A stretch of DNA of 64,000 nt from Ruegeria sp. ANG-S4 (GTDB lineage: Bacteria > Pseudomonadota > Alphaproteobacteria > Rhodobacterales > Rhodobacteraceae), in NCBI RefSeq assembly GCF_000814005.1, contig NZ_JWLK01000006.1, positions 352,263 to 416,262 on the forward strand, given 5' to 3'. Positions 8,016 through 16,307 of this stretch are shown here, piece by piece. A model generated the notes under the pieces. That model saw nothing but the letters and a program-made list of their open reading frames with translations. It ran no database searches and was not told the DNA's origin. How positions within the stretch are numbered: the stretch's first letter is position 1; every line of letters starts with the position of its first letter. Made by a program: the position numbers and the translations under genes.

Positions 8016-9323
8016 ATGGCCGCAAATTTCGTTATTCAGGTTCACAAAATCGACGACCAAGTGCTCGTAACAACTTTACAGTCCATCAAGGAGTTGTTTC
8101 CTGAAGAAAAAGTGAACTGCAACGTTTCTTTGGTTCAGGGGCTGAACACCCGATTGCAAGACGTTGGCGACGAAACGGAGTTGATTGGAAGATACGCGTT
8201 TCAACTAGGTGTCCTCAGCACGAACCTTGGCGGAGATCAGAGCGTTTCCGTAAGTTTTAGCCGAACACCGAGTTCCGGTCCTTCCGCGAAATACGACGAA
8301 TTTACCGTTAGCTACGGACGTGATGTCAGTAGTTGGGAAGATGACAAAGATATCGTCGCTGCCGTTCACGCTATCCTAGGCGCACTAGACGTTCCTGGGG
8401 GTGCTGAAAGCACCGGCGAAGACAACGACACCTTGCGACAGCAAATCTTGGGTTTCGGCGCTGCACATAAGCAGATGCTGGCCTCGCTCAACAAATCAGT
8501 AGTCGACGCTGAGCAGCGCCGAATTGAGGCGCAGGCAGAGTTTGAAGAGGCGGAAAAAAAGCGTTCTGAAAAACTTGCGGAAGCGCTGGCAGAAATCGAA
8601 AGGGAAAGAGAGCAACTTAAGCTAGAGTCATATCGTTCTGAACGCCGAAATATGCTCCAAAGTCTTTCCAGCGGTGCGACGAATGATCTTCGGAAAACCC
8701 TCACTGCTCCAGCGGCGGCTCGGGCAAGTTGGGGGGTATTTGCAGCAAGTTTGGTTCTTGCTGTCTTTGCCGGTTTGTTAGCATTCACAAGTATTTCTCA
8801 ATTGGACATGAACTCCGTTGATGCAAAGGGTATGATCGCCTTCCTGAATGAAATTTCTCCAGAGAAAGCGCAGGAAAATGATTGGAATCTGGTATTGGAT
8901 TCATCGATGTTTGCCACGAACTGGTATTTGATCGCTAGATCAAGTCTTGCTTCACTGGTAGCAATTGGAGCGTTGATTTACGCTGCGAATTGGTTGCGGG
9001 GTTATTACAATGCCATTCAGCAAGCCAACAGAGATATTGAACAATTTAATGCAGATTTGGTGCGCGCTGGCTGGGTCATCGAAACGATTTTGGAAGTAAA
9101 ACACGAACACGATGCTGACGTTCCAGAAGCCTGGATACAAGGTGTAACCAACGGACTGTTTGAGCGGCCGAATGCACAAGAACAGGCTAGCGGTCCAACA
9201 GAAGCCCTTAGAATGCTAATGGGCTACGGCGTTTCATTGTCGGTTGGTCCAGACGGGACCAAGATGGACGTGTCAGAAAAAAGCGCGAAGAAAATATCCA
9301 ATGATGCAAAGAAGGTTACTTGA
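8016..9323 (+). CDS. Coiled-coil, two-helix membrane protein of unknown function
   Basis: 435 residues. The first 150 residues are soluble; residues about 165-215 form a long charged coiled coil (repeated E/A/K/R heptads); a hydrophobic helix follows near residue 245 (VFAASLVLAVFAGLLAF) and another near 310 (SLASLVAIGALIYAANWL), then a soluble C-terminal part. The start at ATG 8016 follows an AAGTGAGA ribosome-binding site; an in-frame GTG at 8004 is possible. Base composition looks AT-richer than the flanking chromosome genes, suggesting acquisition. It is the first gene after tRNA-Thr and stands alone. The layout (sensor-like soluble domain, coiled coil, membrane pair) is seen in some defence or stress proteins, but I recognise no family. 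Confidence 0.7.
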   Translation: MAANFVIQVHKIDDQVLVTTLQSIKELFPEEKVNCNVSLVQGLNTRLQDVGDETELIGRYAFQLGVLSTNLGGDQSVSVSFSRTPSSGPSAKYDEFTVSYGRDVSSWEDDKDIVAAVHAILGALDVPGGAESTGEDNDTLRQQILGFGAAHKQMLASLNKSVVDAEQRRIEAQAEFEEAEKKRSEKLAEALAEIEREREQLKLESYRSERRNMLQSLSSGATNDLRKTLTAPAAARASWGVFAASLVLAVFAGLLAFTSISQLDMNSVDAKGMIAFLNEISPEKAQENDWNLVLDSSMFATNWYLIARSSLASLVAIGALIYAANWLRGYYNAIQQANRDIEQFNADLVRAGWVIETILEVKHEHDADVPEAWIQGVTNGLFERPNAQEQASGPTEALRMLMGYGVSLSVGPDGTKMDVSEKSAKKISNDAKKVT

Positions 9324-9449
9324 GCAGGACGCTCTATCAATCCAATAAATTGAGGTTCCCACAAGACACACCTCTCCCGCGCCCTGAATCGCCTTTCACA
9401 AAAGGTACGAGAGTTGGCCTTGGGCTAAGGCGTCAACTCAGATCAGGGG

Positions 9450-9566
9450 TTAGCGACGACGCGAGGAGTCACGAAAGCGGCGGTATTCGACCAAAGCGAT
9501 ACCGACCAGCAAACGTGCTCCAGCGCCGATCACAATCAATAAGATTGGATCCACGCGGAACCTCAT
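9450..9566 (-). CDS. Possible 38-residue single-helix membrane peptide
   Basis: The peptide starts MRFRVDPILLIVIGAGARLL and ends in an Arg-rich tail, a plausible small membrane protein. No clear ribosome-binding site precedes ATG 9566 and a terminator lies just upstream, so expression is uncertain. Confidence 0.25.
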   Translation of the reverse strand: MRFRVDPILLIVIGAGARLLVGIALVEYRRFRDSSRRR

Positions 9567-9601
9567 TTTGGTTGTGTGATTAAAACGCAGACCCAGAAAC
9601 G

Positions 9602-9625
9602 AAAAAAGCTCCCACCGGGGGGAGC
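9602..9625 (-). terminator. Intrinsic terminator, minus strand
   Basis: Stem GCTCCC/GGGAGC (9608-9613 with 9620-9625), followed on the minus strand by six T residues (A run at 9602-9607). It lies downstream of the minus-strand gene at 9814 and acts as a second stop behind the hairpin at 9768. Confidence 0.7.
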
Positions 9626-9767
9626 GATTCAAACCGTCACACGGAATATTGCGTTTCGCAGACTAATAGATGTTCTGCTACATTTAGTCAAGTAGTCGCC
9701 TAAACACCCAACATCGTCCTGCGATCTTACAATACCGGCGCATTTTCTCTGGTCAAGGTGCAAACAA

Positions 9768-9788
9768 AACCCCGCGCTGGGCGGGGTT
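9768..9788 (-). terminator. Intrinsic terminator after the gene at 9814
   Basis: Perfect 8-bp stem AACCCCGC/GCGGGGTT with a 5-nt loop, followed on the minus strand by a T-rich stretch (TTGTTTG). It sits 26 bp after the stop of the minus-strand gene at 9814. Confidence 0.7.
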
Positions 9789-9813
9789 CGCTGGTCAACT
9801 ATTGTAGGTAAGG

Positions 9814-10131
9814 TCAGGTGAGTGGAACCATCCACACCTCGTCGGTATTGCTGTCATAAAGGCAAACGCCGGGGTCCACCGCCATGCCAACTTTGTCTTC
9901 CAACCGGATGAGAATTCGATAGCGGGTGTCGGTCAGTTTTTCCCAAACGGTCACGTTACCCCAAATAACCTTGTCCGAATTGCCCGCGTCTTGCAGTGCT
10001 TCATACCAAAGCTGCTTACACGTCAGGTTGTGAGGCGCTTTGGGATCAGTGAAATACTGGAACGCTCCATAGCCCACGAACCCAACAACACCGAGACCAG
10101 CCAAGCCCCAAAACTTGCTTGCTATGCTCAT
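9814..10131 (-). CDS. Small membrane-anchored hypothetical protein
   Basis: 105 residues. An N-terminal helix (FWGLAGLGVVGFVGYGAF) anchors a soluble domain of about 75 residues with two cysteines (TCKQLWYE, GVCLYDS), which could form a disulfide if exported. The following gene order on the minus strand runs from the exported protein at 10177 into this one with a 45-bp gap, so both may share a transcript that ends at the double terminator. Function unknown. Confidence 0.55.
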   Translation of the reverse strand: MSIASKFWGLAGLGVVGFVGYGAFQYFTDPKAPHNLTCKQLWYEALQDAGNSDKVIWGNVTVWEKLTDTRYRILIRLEDKVGMAVDPGVCLYDSNTDEVWMVPLT

Positions 10132-10176
10132 CGTCTCGCTCCTTATCTTAGGTCCAGCAACCCTAGAGTGCGCCGG

Positions 10177-10704
10177 TTATTCAATTTCGCAGTGTTTCAT
10201 CACCCTGCTTACGGAAGGCGACTTAATCGGCAAGTTCTCTATTGTGAGTAATCGCGTCTTATCGTCGGCCATCGTGAATTCAATGACCAACGTATCCATC
10301 TGCCTCAATTGCGTAAAAAACTCTGGGTCAGAAATTTCGAAGTGTACTCCCTCCTGATCTTGCGTAGGAAGCAATATGCCGCTCTGAGCTGGAGCGTTCC
10401 CATAATACTCGCTTAGAAACCGCCAACGGGTAGGAACTTCTATTACGTTGCCAAGAAATCCAGTCGTTGCAACGACTGCAAATGTACCGTCACTGTCGCA
10501 GGCGACAATTAGGCCCTGCGGTTGTTCTGAATTTGGACTTGGCTGCTCTTTGGATGTAATTCCAGCAAATTTCATGACCTCGTCAGTGAATGGGTCGACG
10601 ATTTCGCCGTACTGCCAACCCTGCGCCATCGCACTTGTCCCAAGCAAAGCTGAGGCCGACAGTCCTAAAAAACCAACCAATGCGCGGATAAGTAGTTTTT
10701 TCAT
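10177..10704 (-). CDS. Exported hypothetical protein with signal peptide
   Basis: 175 residues. A clear Sec signal peptide (MKKLLIRALVGFLGLSASAL, cleavage probably after SAMA-Q) precedes a periplasmic domain with two distant cysteines. The start at ATG 10704 has a strong ribosome-binding site (AAGGAG, 8 bp upstream); the longer frame to 10914 would bury the signal peptide and is rejected. It lies at the downstream end of the prophage-like strip but does not resemble a phage protein. Function unknown. Confidence 0.7.
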   Translation of the reverse strand: MKKLLIRALVGFLGLSASALLGTSAMAQGWQYGEIVDPFTDEVMKFAGITSKEQPSPNSEQPQGLIVACDSDGTFAVVATTGFLGNVIEVPTRWRFLSEYYGNAPAQSGILLPTQDQEGVHFEISDPEFFTQLRQMDTLVIEFTMADDKTRLLTIENLPIKSPSVSRVMKHCEIE

Positions 10705-10910
10705 GTCCGGTTCTCCTTCTTTCGGCACATAGTCGGGCCGGTGTTCGCTCGCTTGTGATTTCCTGCCACGAAACGAACCAAAGTGTTGAATTTTGGCAGT
10801 TTTCAGCAAGCCATTGTTGATCGGGCTGTGCAACAGGAAATCGCCGTTTCGCAGGTCATCCACGCAGATCGACGTGCCTGTCTGGGGTTCGCCTTCAGTT
10901 GCTTCCAAGG

Positions 10911-11294
10911 TCAAACTTCACAGCGTTTAAAGTCATCGAACCACCAACCAACGGCAATGACACAAACGCAATGCCTTTGCGGAAATAGAGGTAACCCCCC
11001 GGCCTCTACAATTTCGTCGGTGTTCCCGCGTCGGATAATTTCAGGGGCCTTATCAACCCCAACTCGCGCTAACGGGGCCAAAGCGCACAAGGCCATAACC
11101 TCTTCGTTTTTTCGGAATACCTTGCGCACGTTTTCTGCGTCCGGCAAAACCACCAAAGCGGACCCCTCCTGGGTCTTGGCTTCAATGTAAACCTCGCTGG
11201 CGTTGTACATATATTCGGGCAAGCCCAAAGCCGGGAACGCTATGGCCGCACCGCAAATATGCCGCAGTTCGTGTACAAGAATTCGGTTACTCAC
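10911..11294 (-). CDS. Small HExxH-containing protein, possible metallopeptidase remnant
   Basis: 127 residues from a GTG start that overlaps the upstream gene by 8 bp. Residues 8-12 read HELRH, a zinc-peptidase HExxH motif, followed after about 16 residues by YNASEVYIEAK, which could supply a third Glu ligand as in small gluzincin-like proteins carried by phages. The motif lies so close to the start that the N-terminus may be missing or the protein minimal. Translational coupling to the coiled-coil gene upstream suggests one operon. Whether it is active is open. Confidence 0.5.
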   Translation of the reverse strand: MSNRILVHELRHICGAAIAFPALGLPEYMYNASEVYIEAKTQEGSALVVLPDAENVRKVFRKNEEVMALCALAPLARVGVDKAPEIIRRGNTDEIVEAGGLPLFPQRHCVCVIAVGWWFDDFKRCEV

Positions 11295-11676
11295 AGAACA
11301 CGACCCCCATACCTTTGGGCGGCGAACCGGCGACCACTGCCGACTTGCGCAGCATAATGCTTTCGCAGTGCGATATGATGGCCTTTAGGTGGCCTCTGGC
11401 GAGGTCTGTGGTTGCCCCCTTGGCTAAACGGTTGTCGTCCAGCGCAGCAATTTGCTTTTCAATTTCGGCGCGTTGGCCTTCAAGCTCTTGCCGTAGGTTC
11501 TTCTCAACTGAACCCAAAGCCTTGTCTACGTCCGCGCGTTCTTCGCGCAACGCCGCCCCAATCGCCTTGCCAACGGTTTCAATGGTCGGTGCGGCGGGGG
11601 TGGCCGGGGGAGGCTTGTGAATCTTGCGGACGTTTTCGGCAAATTTGGTCGCGGCGTCGTTTACCGGTTTATTCAT
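11287..11676 (-). CDS. Coiled-coil hypothetical protein (prophage strip)
   Basis: 129 residues. An Ala/Pro-rich N-terminal part (KPPPATPAAP) is followed by a charged coiled coil (about residues 38-90: EERADVDKALGSVEKNLRQE and on) and a short C-terminal segment with two cysteines. Start ATG 11676 is supported by a GGAGG site 8 bp upstream and by the ATGA overlap with the stop of the preceding gene. Its size, position and composition would suit a phage structural or scaffold accessory protein, but no family is recognised. Confidence 0.55.
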   Translation of the reverse strand: MNKPVNDAATKFAENVRKIHKPPPATPAAPTIETVGKAIGAALREERADVDKALGSVEKNLRQELEGQRAEIEKQIAALDDNRLAKGATTDLARGHLKAIISHCESIMLRKSAVVAGSPPKGMGVVFCE

Positions 11677-11963
11677 TCCCAAGCCCTCCGCATTTTTGAT
11701 TTCGCCCGGTCGGCGCTGGCCTTACGGCTTTTTGCCGCGCTGGCCTGCGACCGTTGGGTCTTAAATTTGGCCGCGGTCGAAGCGTTCTTAAGCTCCTGTA
11801 ACGCAAGCTCTTTCACGTATTCAGTGGCCTCACGCGACGAACCAATGGCCTCTGCGTCTGCCGCTATATCGGCGGGCAGTTCAAAGCGGTTGGTTATAAC
11901 CCAAATTGTGGGTGTCGTGCCTTGCGCGTTTTTAACGCCAAGGTCTTTGTGCGTAGCAGCCAT
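11673..11963 (-). CDS. Basic Ala/Lys-rich hypothetical protein (prophage strip)
   Basis: 96 residues from ATG 11963, ending in a strongly basic helical tail (SQASAAKSRKASADRAKSK). The frame stays open for a further 56 codons upstream with clean coiled-coil-like coding character (for example LDELDAAKNLLNKTLVELVA) until it meets the TAA that ends the 12132 gene in the same frame. So either an unrecognised start lies upstream, or the two genes were once one reading frame cut by a stop codon. It is coupled to the next gene by an ATGA overlap. Function unknown. Confidence 0.5.
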   Translation of the reverse strand: MAATHKDLGVKNAQGTTPTIWVITNRFELPADIAADAEAIGSSREATEYVKELALQELKNASTAAKFKTQRSQASAAKSRKASADRAKSKMRRAWE

Positions 11964-12131
11964 AAGCGTTAGCTGCCGGCACTTGGCGTCAAGGTCTTTG
12001 CGCTTGCGCGTAACGGCGTCCCGCTGCGCAACCAGTTCTACAAGGGTTTTGTTCAGAAGGTTTTTGGCGGCGTCCAGTTCGTCCAGGGGTTCAAGGTCGG
12101 GGTCGGCGGCGTGTAGGGCCTCAAGATACGT

Positions 12132-12383
12132 TTAGGCACTAACTGCGGCTTCTACCAATGCGCCGTTCGTTGTAACTTCCTCGGCCCCCTTCAAAACGCT
12201 AAGCGCGGCCCTCAACTGCGCAATTTCTGCGGCAGTTCCGGCCAAATAGTGGTCAATCAGGTCAACGGTTACGTGGGCGTCCTCAAGGCGGTCAAGCGCG
12301 TCGTCCAGTGTTTCGGATTTCAGCACCGGGCCTTTCAAACCGACGACAAAGGTCGTGGCGGCTTTTACCAGTGCGGAACCCAC
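12132..12383 (-). CDS. Small hypothetical protein, possibly the front half of a split gene
   Basis: 83 residues, Ala/Leu/Val-rich and acidic, with no recognised motif. The only upstream start in frame is GTG 12383, which is directly preceded by a TGA and lacks a proper ribosome-binding site. The TAA at 12134-12132 is followed in frame by a long open continuation into the 11673 gene. This could be a pseudogene fragment or a phage gene with readthrough. Confidence 0.4.
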   Translation of the reverse strand: MGSALVKAATTFVVGLKGPVLKSETLDDALDRLEDAHVTVDLIDHYLAGTAAEIAQLRAALSVLKGAEEVTTNGALVEAAVSA

Positions 12384-12386
12384 CTT

Positions 12387-12452
12387 TCAGGACAACGTAA
12401 ATGTAAAATCTGGCGACATTACCTTGGCCGTAGGGACGTTACGAACAAACAC
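12387..12452 (-). CDS. Possible 21-residue leader peptide
   Basis: A GTG-initiated frame of 21 codons (ending SPDFTFTLS) with a well-placed ribosome-binding site: GGAGG ends 6 bp before the start. It stops 3 bp before the start of the 12132 gene, so it could be a coupled leader or the remnant of a larger gene. The evidence is only spacing and the ribosome-binding site. Confidence 0.3.
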   Translation of the reverse strand: MFVRNVPTAKVMSPDFTFTLS

Positions 12453-12793
12453 TTTCTACCTCCGTTGCCTGCGCCACTTGGCGCGAGAAACTGAAACGCG
12501 GGGCCAATAAATTGCGTGGGTTCGTAAGAACACGCCAACCTTCAACCCGCTACTAAAGTCCGCTGGGCCTCTAGCGTCGGCACTGCGGATACCTAAAAGC
12601 CGGTAAACCAGCCGGTGGGCTCTAAGGAGTGGGTGGCGATGTCTTGACACCGTCCCAAAATATGGGACCCACCAGCTACCCGTCAGACAGACTTTTAAGT
12701 GCCTACAACTTTAGCGTGTAGACGTATGTGCGCCTAACGAAATTTTTAAAGGTTTTATTTTGTTATCAGAGACTTGAGAGAACCTGGGTTTTG
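12453..12793. other. Prophage-strip gap with an inverted repeat
   Basis: No convincing gene. A short GTG-initiated frame on the minus strand (12456-12650) is Arg-rich and unsupported. GTCCCA/TGGGAC form an inverted repeat at 12652-12668 directly after a TTGACA hexamer (12644-12649); this could be a regulatory site or a decayed terminator. Confidence 0.35.
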
Positions 12794-13237
12794 TTAGGCG
12801 GTCGGCCTGAGCTGTTTCAAAACGTCCCAATTCGCCTGAACCCAATCAACCAATGTTCCGCGCTGTTCGTGCATCGTCTTACGGGAGTGACAGTGGTGGC
12901 AAAGCAGGATGAACGGGCCAGTGTAAAACCGGTCACGCCAATGCGGCGCAGCACCCAACACCAAGCAAAATTCCAACTCGTCAGCCACCGCGTCAATATG
13001 GCCGTAAAGGTGGTCCAACTGATTGGCGCCCATAGCGCCGCAGATATTGCAGGAACGTTCTTTTGGCGATGGTCCCAACTGATTCAGAACCGCGCGGCGC
13101 ACAGAACGCCATTTGTCACCCAAATATAGCTGCTCGCGCTCTAAAGCGTCTGCAGAAAGGTGGTTTGGTTTTTCCGGGTGGGATAGCCGGGTTTCGGCTG
13201 AAATTAGCCTCTCTCGCGCTGCTCTTAGCTGTGCCAT
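12794..13237 (-). CDS. HNH endonuclease
   Basis: 147 residues. Zinc knuckles CNIC (C63, C66) and CHHC (C113, C116) flank a DH pair (residues 75-76), with HSRKT following the second knuckle: the standard HNH arrangement. The first 60 residues are helical and charged. In many tailed phages an HNH nuclease is encoded beside the terminase and takes part in genome packaging; here it directly follows a terminase fragment, with a 3-bp gap. It is therefore best read as part of a packaging module remnant rather than a homing nuclease, though a free-standing role is possible. Confidence 0.8.
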   Translation of the reverse strand: MAQLRAARERLISAETRLSHPEKPNHLSADALEREQLYLGDKWRSVRRAVLNQLGPSPKERSCNICGAMGANQLDHLYGHIDAVADELEFCLVLGAAPHWRDRFYTGPFILLCHHCHSRKTMHEQRGTLVDWVQANWDVLKQLRPTA

Positions 13238-13240
13238 AAG

Positions 13241-13732
13241 TCACCCAATCATCGCAGCCAAATCAACAACGCGCGGACGCCGCATAACAATCATCCCAGC
13301 AGCATCTATCATCGCTGCCAATGCATCAATCTTGCCGCCCTGCTGTTCCCGCTCCAGTTTTGTATTCGCACCGACCTGCGAAATCAGCACATTACTGACG
13401 CACCATGCCAACGCCGGACCATTGTCAGCGATCAGTTTGCCTTCGAGCATCTGTCGCTCAATGCGCTGAATGGGCGCGTTCAACCCCTGAATGGTTTGAC
13501 GGATGGCGAGAATATCAGGTTCTGACCCGTCAATGTCGTACCCGCGTTCCTCGGCTGGCGTATAGAGGCTGCTGCCCGCATACTCGATCTCCTGCTTGTC
13601 GCAGTGCTCCTTGATCTTCTGGAAAAGATCCGTGACCTGACCTGCCCAGCCGTCGGGCGTGTAACCCAACTCTTTCTCAACTGAATTCTTGATGTCGTCA
13701 TAATCGACGACGCCGATATTGCTATCCGACAT
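13241..13732 (-). pseudogene. Phage terminase large subunit, C-terminal fragment
   Basis: 163 residues. The opening (VVDYDDIKNSVEKEL) resembles the start of the terminase nuclease domain, and the end (GPALAWCVSNV followed by a KIDALAAMIDAAGMIV segment) matches the conserved C-terminal 'RWCASNV ... RIDG..A..MA' block of large terminases. The ATPase half with Walker motifs is absent, so the packaging motor is not functional from this gene. The fragment has its own good start: ATG 13732 with AGGAGG 8 bp upstream. It may be a domesticated fragment expressed on its own, or the product of a deletion. Confidence 0.6.
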
Positions 13733-13740
13733 GACGGACT

Positions 13741-13758
13741 CCTCCTAAATGGTAGGAG
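13741..13758 (-). promoter_or_regulatory. Hairpin covering the ribosome-binding site of the terminase fragment
   Basis: On the minus strand CTCCTA and TAGGAG (13758-13753 with 13747-13742) pair around a 5-nt loop, and the right arm contains most of the AGGAGG ribosome-binding site. Folding would hide the site and could limit translation. Confidence 0.35.
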
Positions 13759-13779
13759 TGGAGGGGCATGATCCCTCAC

Positions 13780-14056
13780 CGTCGACGCTAATCTGGCGTA
13801 AAGAGCTTATAAGACTCCTGGCCCACCATGGCACTCCCAAAGGCTCACTGAGTCAGCGAGTTATTCGGGTGCTCAATTGGTGTACGTTGCAAGTCATACC
13901 TTAGGCATAGCTCAAGATGTGACAGTTGTGAAGTGCCTCTCATGCCACACTTAGATGTGTCCGCGGGCACAATCCTACCCGGTTACCCCCCGTGCGGACA
14001 CTGTGCCTGAGTCCTTGTTTTGCGGCAAACCCTGTGCTCGTTGTAGTCTCTTGGTG
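13780..14056. other. Intergenic gap, no gene seen
   Basis: About 280 bp between the terminase fragment and the gene at 14057. No long open frame with coding character and no tRNA were seen; no repeat of the tRNA-Thr 3' end is present. Confidence 0.4.
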
Positions 14057-14581
14057 CTACGATCCAGGAACTGGCCTTCGACGAATTCCCCAACTTGAGC
14101 CCAAAACCTGTTTGGCGTCGAAATAGTCGATACGGCCCTTGCCGGTGATTTCCACCGTTTCGCCGGGTTCGGCATCTTCGTAGCCGTCAGACGTAGCAAA
14201 AACCCGATCATGTCTTCCAACGAGTTCATATTCGACGGAAATACGTAGGTCATCATCAGTCAGGTTCTTAACTCGGTATCGCCATTCATACTCGATTTCT
14301 GACCTTGGCGCGTTCCAAAGGCTCCAAAAGCTAGTCACGGACGCCCGTTCGGTTGAAATGTACAATCCCTCAAAAGAATCAGACACATACTCCAAGGGCG
14401 GATCTTCCTTTTCATCATCATCCCACGCGATACCAGATCGCGAGGAGTCTCGCTCTGATCCAAATCCTTGTGGGATTCCTCGATAGATTTCTGGGTGGAT
14501 ATTTAAGTACCCGAAAATCAGAACGACCAAGGGGATTATAGTAATGCCTATGCCATACCAAATGGGGTGTCGTCTGCTCAT
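14057..14581 (-). CDS. Membrane-anchored hypothetical protein
   Basis: 174 residues: a short basic N-terminus, one membrane helix (WYGIGITIIPLVVLIFGYLN) and an acidic extracytoplasmic-type domain with many aromatic residues (IEYEWRYRVKNLTDDDL suggests a beta-sandwich strand pattern). ATG 14581 is preferred over ATG 14596 because AAGAGG lies 7 bp before it. It is divergent from the hsdM gene with a 217-bp gap. Function unknown; possibly island cargo. Confidence 0.5.
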   Translation of the reverse strand: MSRRHPIWYGIGITIIPLVVLIFGYLNIHPEIYRGIPQGFGSERDSSRSGIAWDDDEKEDPPLEYVSDSFEGLYISTERASVTSFWSLWNAPRSEIEYEWRYRVKNLTDDDLRISVEYELVGRHDRVFATSDGYEDAEPGETVEITGKGRIDYFDAKQVLGSSWGIRRRPVPGS

Positions 14582-14798
14582 TCTGCGCCTCTTCATACTG
14601 ACAAAGCGTTGTTATTACTAGGATTGCGGCACTACAACCCGGGGCTAGTAGAACTAGTAACTCGTCACCAGCCTTTTCCGCTAGCCGCCATTTGCAAACA
14701 GCCAATTGAATCCTTTTGAGAATTAACTCATGGTCCCGGTAAACCAACAATTTGAGTAGAGAGGCACCTAGCCTGTTTTGGCTCTGTGGCAGTTTTGA

Positions 14799-16307
14799 AT
14801 GAACCAAGTAACCCAATCCGAAATCAACAAGGCCGCATGGGGCGCGTGTGATACCTTCCGTGGAGTGGTCGATCCGTCAATCTACAAAGATTACGTCCTC
14901 ACCATGCTGTTTTTGAAATATGTCTCTGACGTGTGGAAGGACCACAAAGCAGGTTATGAGGCGCAGTACCCAGACAACACCGAATTAGTTGCGGCTATGA
15001 TGGAGCAGGAAAGCTTCAAACTGCCCATGGATGCGTCCTTTGATGCCATTCATGCCCGCAGACACGAGGCTGGGAATGGCGAACGTATCGACAAGGCATT
15101 GCATGCTGTCGAAGAAGCCAATGGCGACAAGCTGCGCGACGTGTTTCAGGACATCAGCTTCAACTCCAACAAACTGGGTGATGAGGAACAGAAGAACGAC
15201 ATCCTCCGCCACCTGATGGAAGACTTCGCCAAACCTGCACTCGACCTGCGTCCATCCCGTGTGGGCAATCTGGACATCATCGGCGGGGCCTATGAATATC
15301 TGATTTCACGGTTCGCCGCGTCCGCTGGGAAAAAAGCTGGGGAATTCTACACTCCTGCCGAGGTCTCGGACCTCATGGCCCGTCTGGTGCATCCCCAGCA
15401 AGGGGATGACATCTGCGACCCCACCTGTGGCTCTGCATCGCTCTTGATGAAATGTGGCCGCCAGGTGCGCGAGGCCACTGGCACCAAGCAATACGCGCTC
15501 TATGGGCAAGAGGCGATTGGCTCCACATGGGCCCTGGCAAAAATGAACCTTTTCCTGCATGGCGAAACCAACCACCAGATCGAATGGGGCGACACCATCC
15601 GCAACCCCAAACTGCGCACCTCTGACGATATGCTGCGTCACTTTGATGTGGTGGTCGCTAACCCACCGTTCAGTCTGGACAAATGGGGTATAGAAGCGGC
15701 TGAGACGGACAAGTTCTCGCGATTCCGCCGCGGTATCCCGCCCAAGACAAAGGGCGATTACGCCTTTATCCTGCACATGATCGAAACCCTGAAACCACGC
15801 ACCGGTCGCATGGCCGTGGTGGTGCCCCACGGCGTTTTGTTTCGTGGCTCGTCCGAGGGCAAGATTAGGCAAAAACTGATCGAGGAAAATCTGCTCGACG
15901 CTGTCATTGGCCTGCCGGAAAAGCTCTTCTTTGGAACCGGTATCCCCGCCGCGATCTTGATGTTCAACAAGGCCAAGAGTGACAACACGGTGCTATTCAT
16001 CGATGCCTCACGCGAGTTCGAGGCAGGCACAAACCAGAACGCCCTGACCGAGGATCACCTGAGTAAGATCACCGCCACCGTTACCGCCCGTGAAACAGTG
16101 GACAAATACGCCTATGTGGCGTCGGCGGAGGAGATCGCGGAAAACGACTTTAACCTCAACATTCCTCGTTATGTGGACACGTTCGAGGAAGAGGCCGAGA
16201 TCGATCTGATGGCGGTACGAGCTGAGCGTCAGGAACTGGCATTAGAGATGGCCGATCTGGAAACCCGCATGGCGGCTTATCTCAAGGAGTTGGGTTATGG
16301 TGCCTAA
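14799..16307 (+). CDS. hsdM: Type I restriction-modification methyltransferase subunit HsdM
   Basis: 502 residues, normal HsdM length. The N-terminal helical domain (NKAAWGACDTFRG) is followed by AGEFYTPAEVSDLM, the AdoMet-binding segment DPTCGSASLLM and the catalytic NPPFSLDKW motif near residue 287. Two HsdM subunits with one HsdS form the N6-adenine methyltransferase that protects the host; with HsdR they form the restriction enzyme. First gene of the plus-strand operon; its stop overlaps the start of hsdS by 11 bp. No strong ribosome-binding site precedes ATG 14799. All motifs are intact. Confidence 0.97.
   Translation: MNQVTQSEINKAAWGACDTFRGVVDPSIYKDYVLTMLFLKYVSDVWKDHKAGYEAQYPDNTELVAAMMEQESFKLPMDASFDAIHARRHEAGNGERIDKALHAVEEANGDKLRDVFQDISFNSNKLGDEEQKNDILRHLMEDFAKPALDLRPSRVGNLDIIGGAYEYLISRFAASAGKKAGEFYTPAEVSDLMARLVHPQQGDDICDPTCGSASLLMKCGRQVREATGTKQYALYGQEAIGSTWALAKMNLFLHGETNHQIEWGDTIRNPKLRTSDDMLRHFDVVVANPPFSLDKWGIEAAETDKFSRFRRGIPPKTKGDYAFILHMIETLKPRTGRMAVVVPHGVLFRGSSEGKIRQKLIEENLLDAVIGLPEKLFFGTGIPAAILMFNKAKSDNTVLFIDASREFEAGTNQNALTEDHLSKITATVTARETVDKYAYVASAEEIAENDFNLNIPRYVDTFEEEAEIDLMAVRAERQELALEMADLETRMAAYLKELGYGA

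Noticed and set aside
12456..12650. 64-codon minus-strand frame in the prophage strip
   Set aside because: Arg-rich, GTG start without a ribosome-binding site, and no similarity that I recognise.
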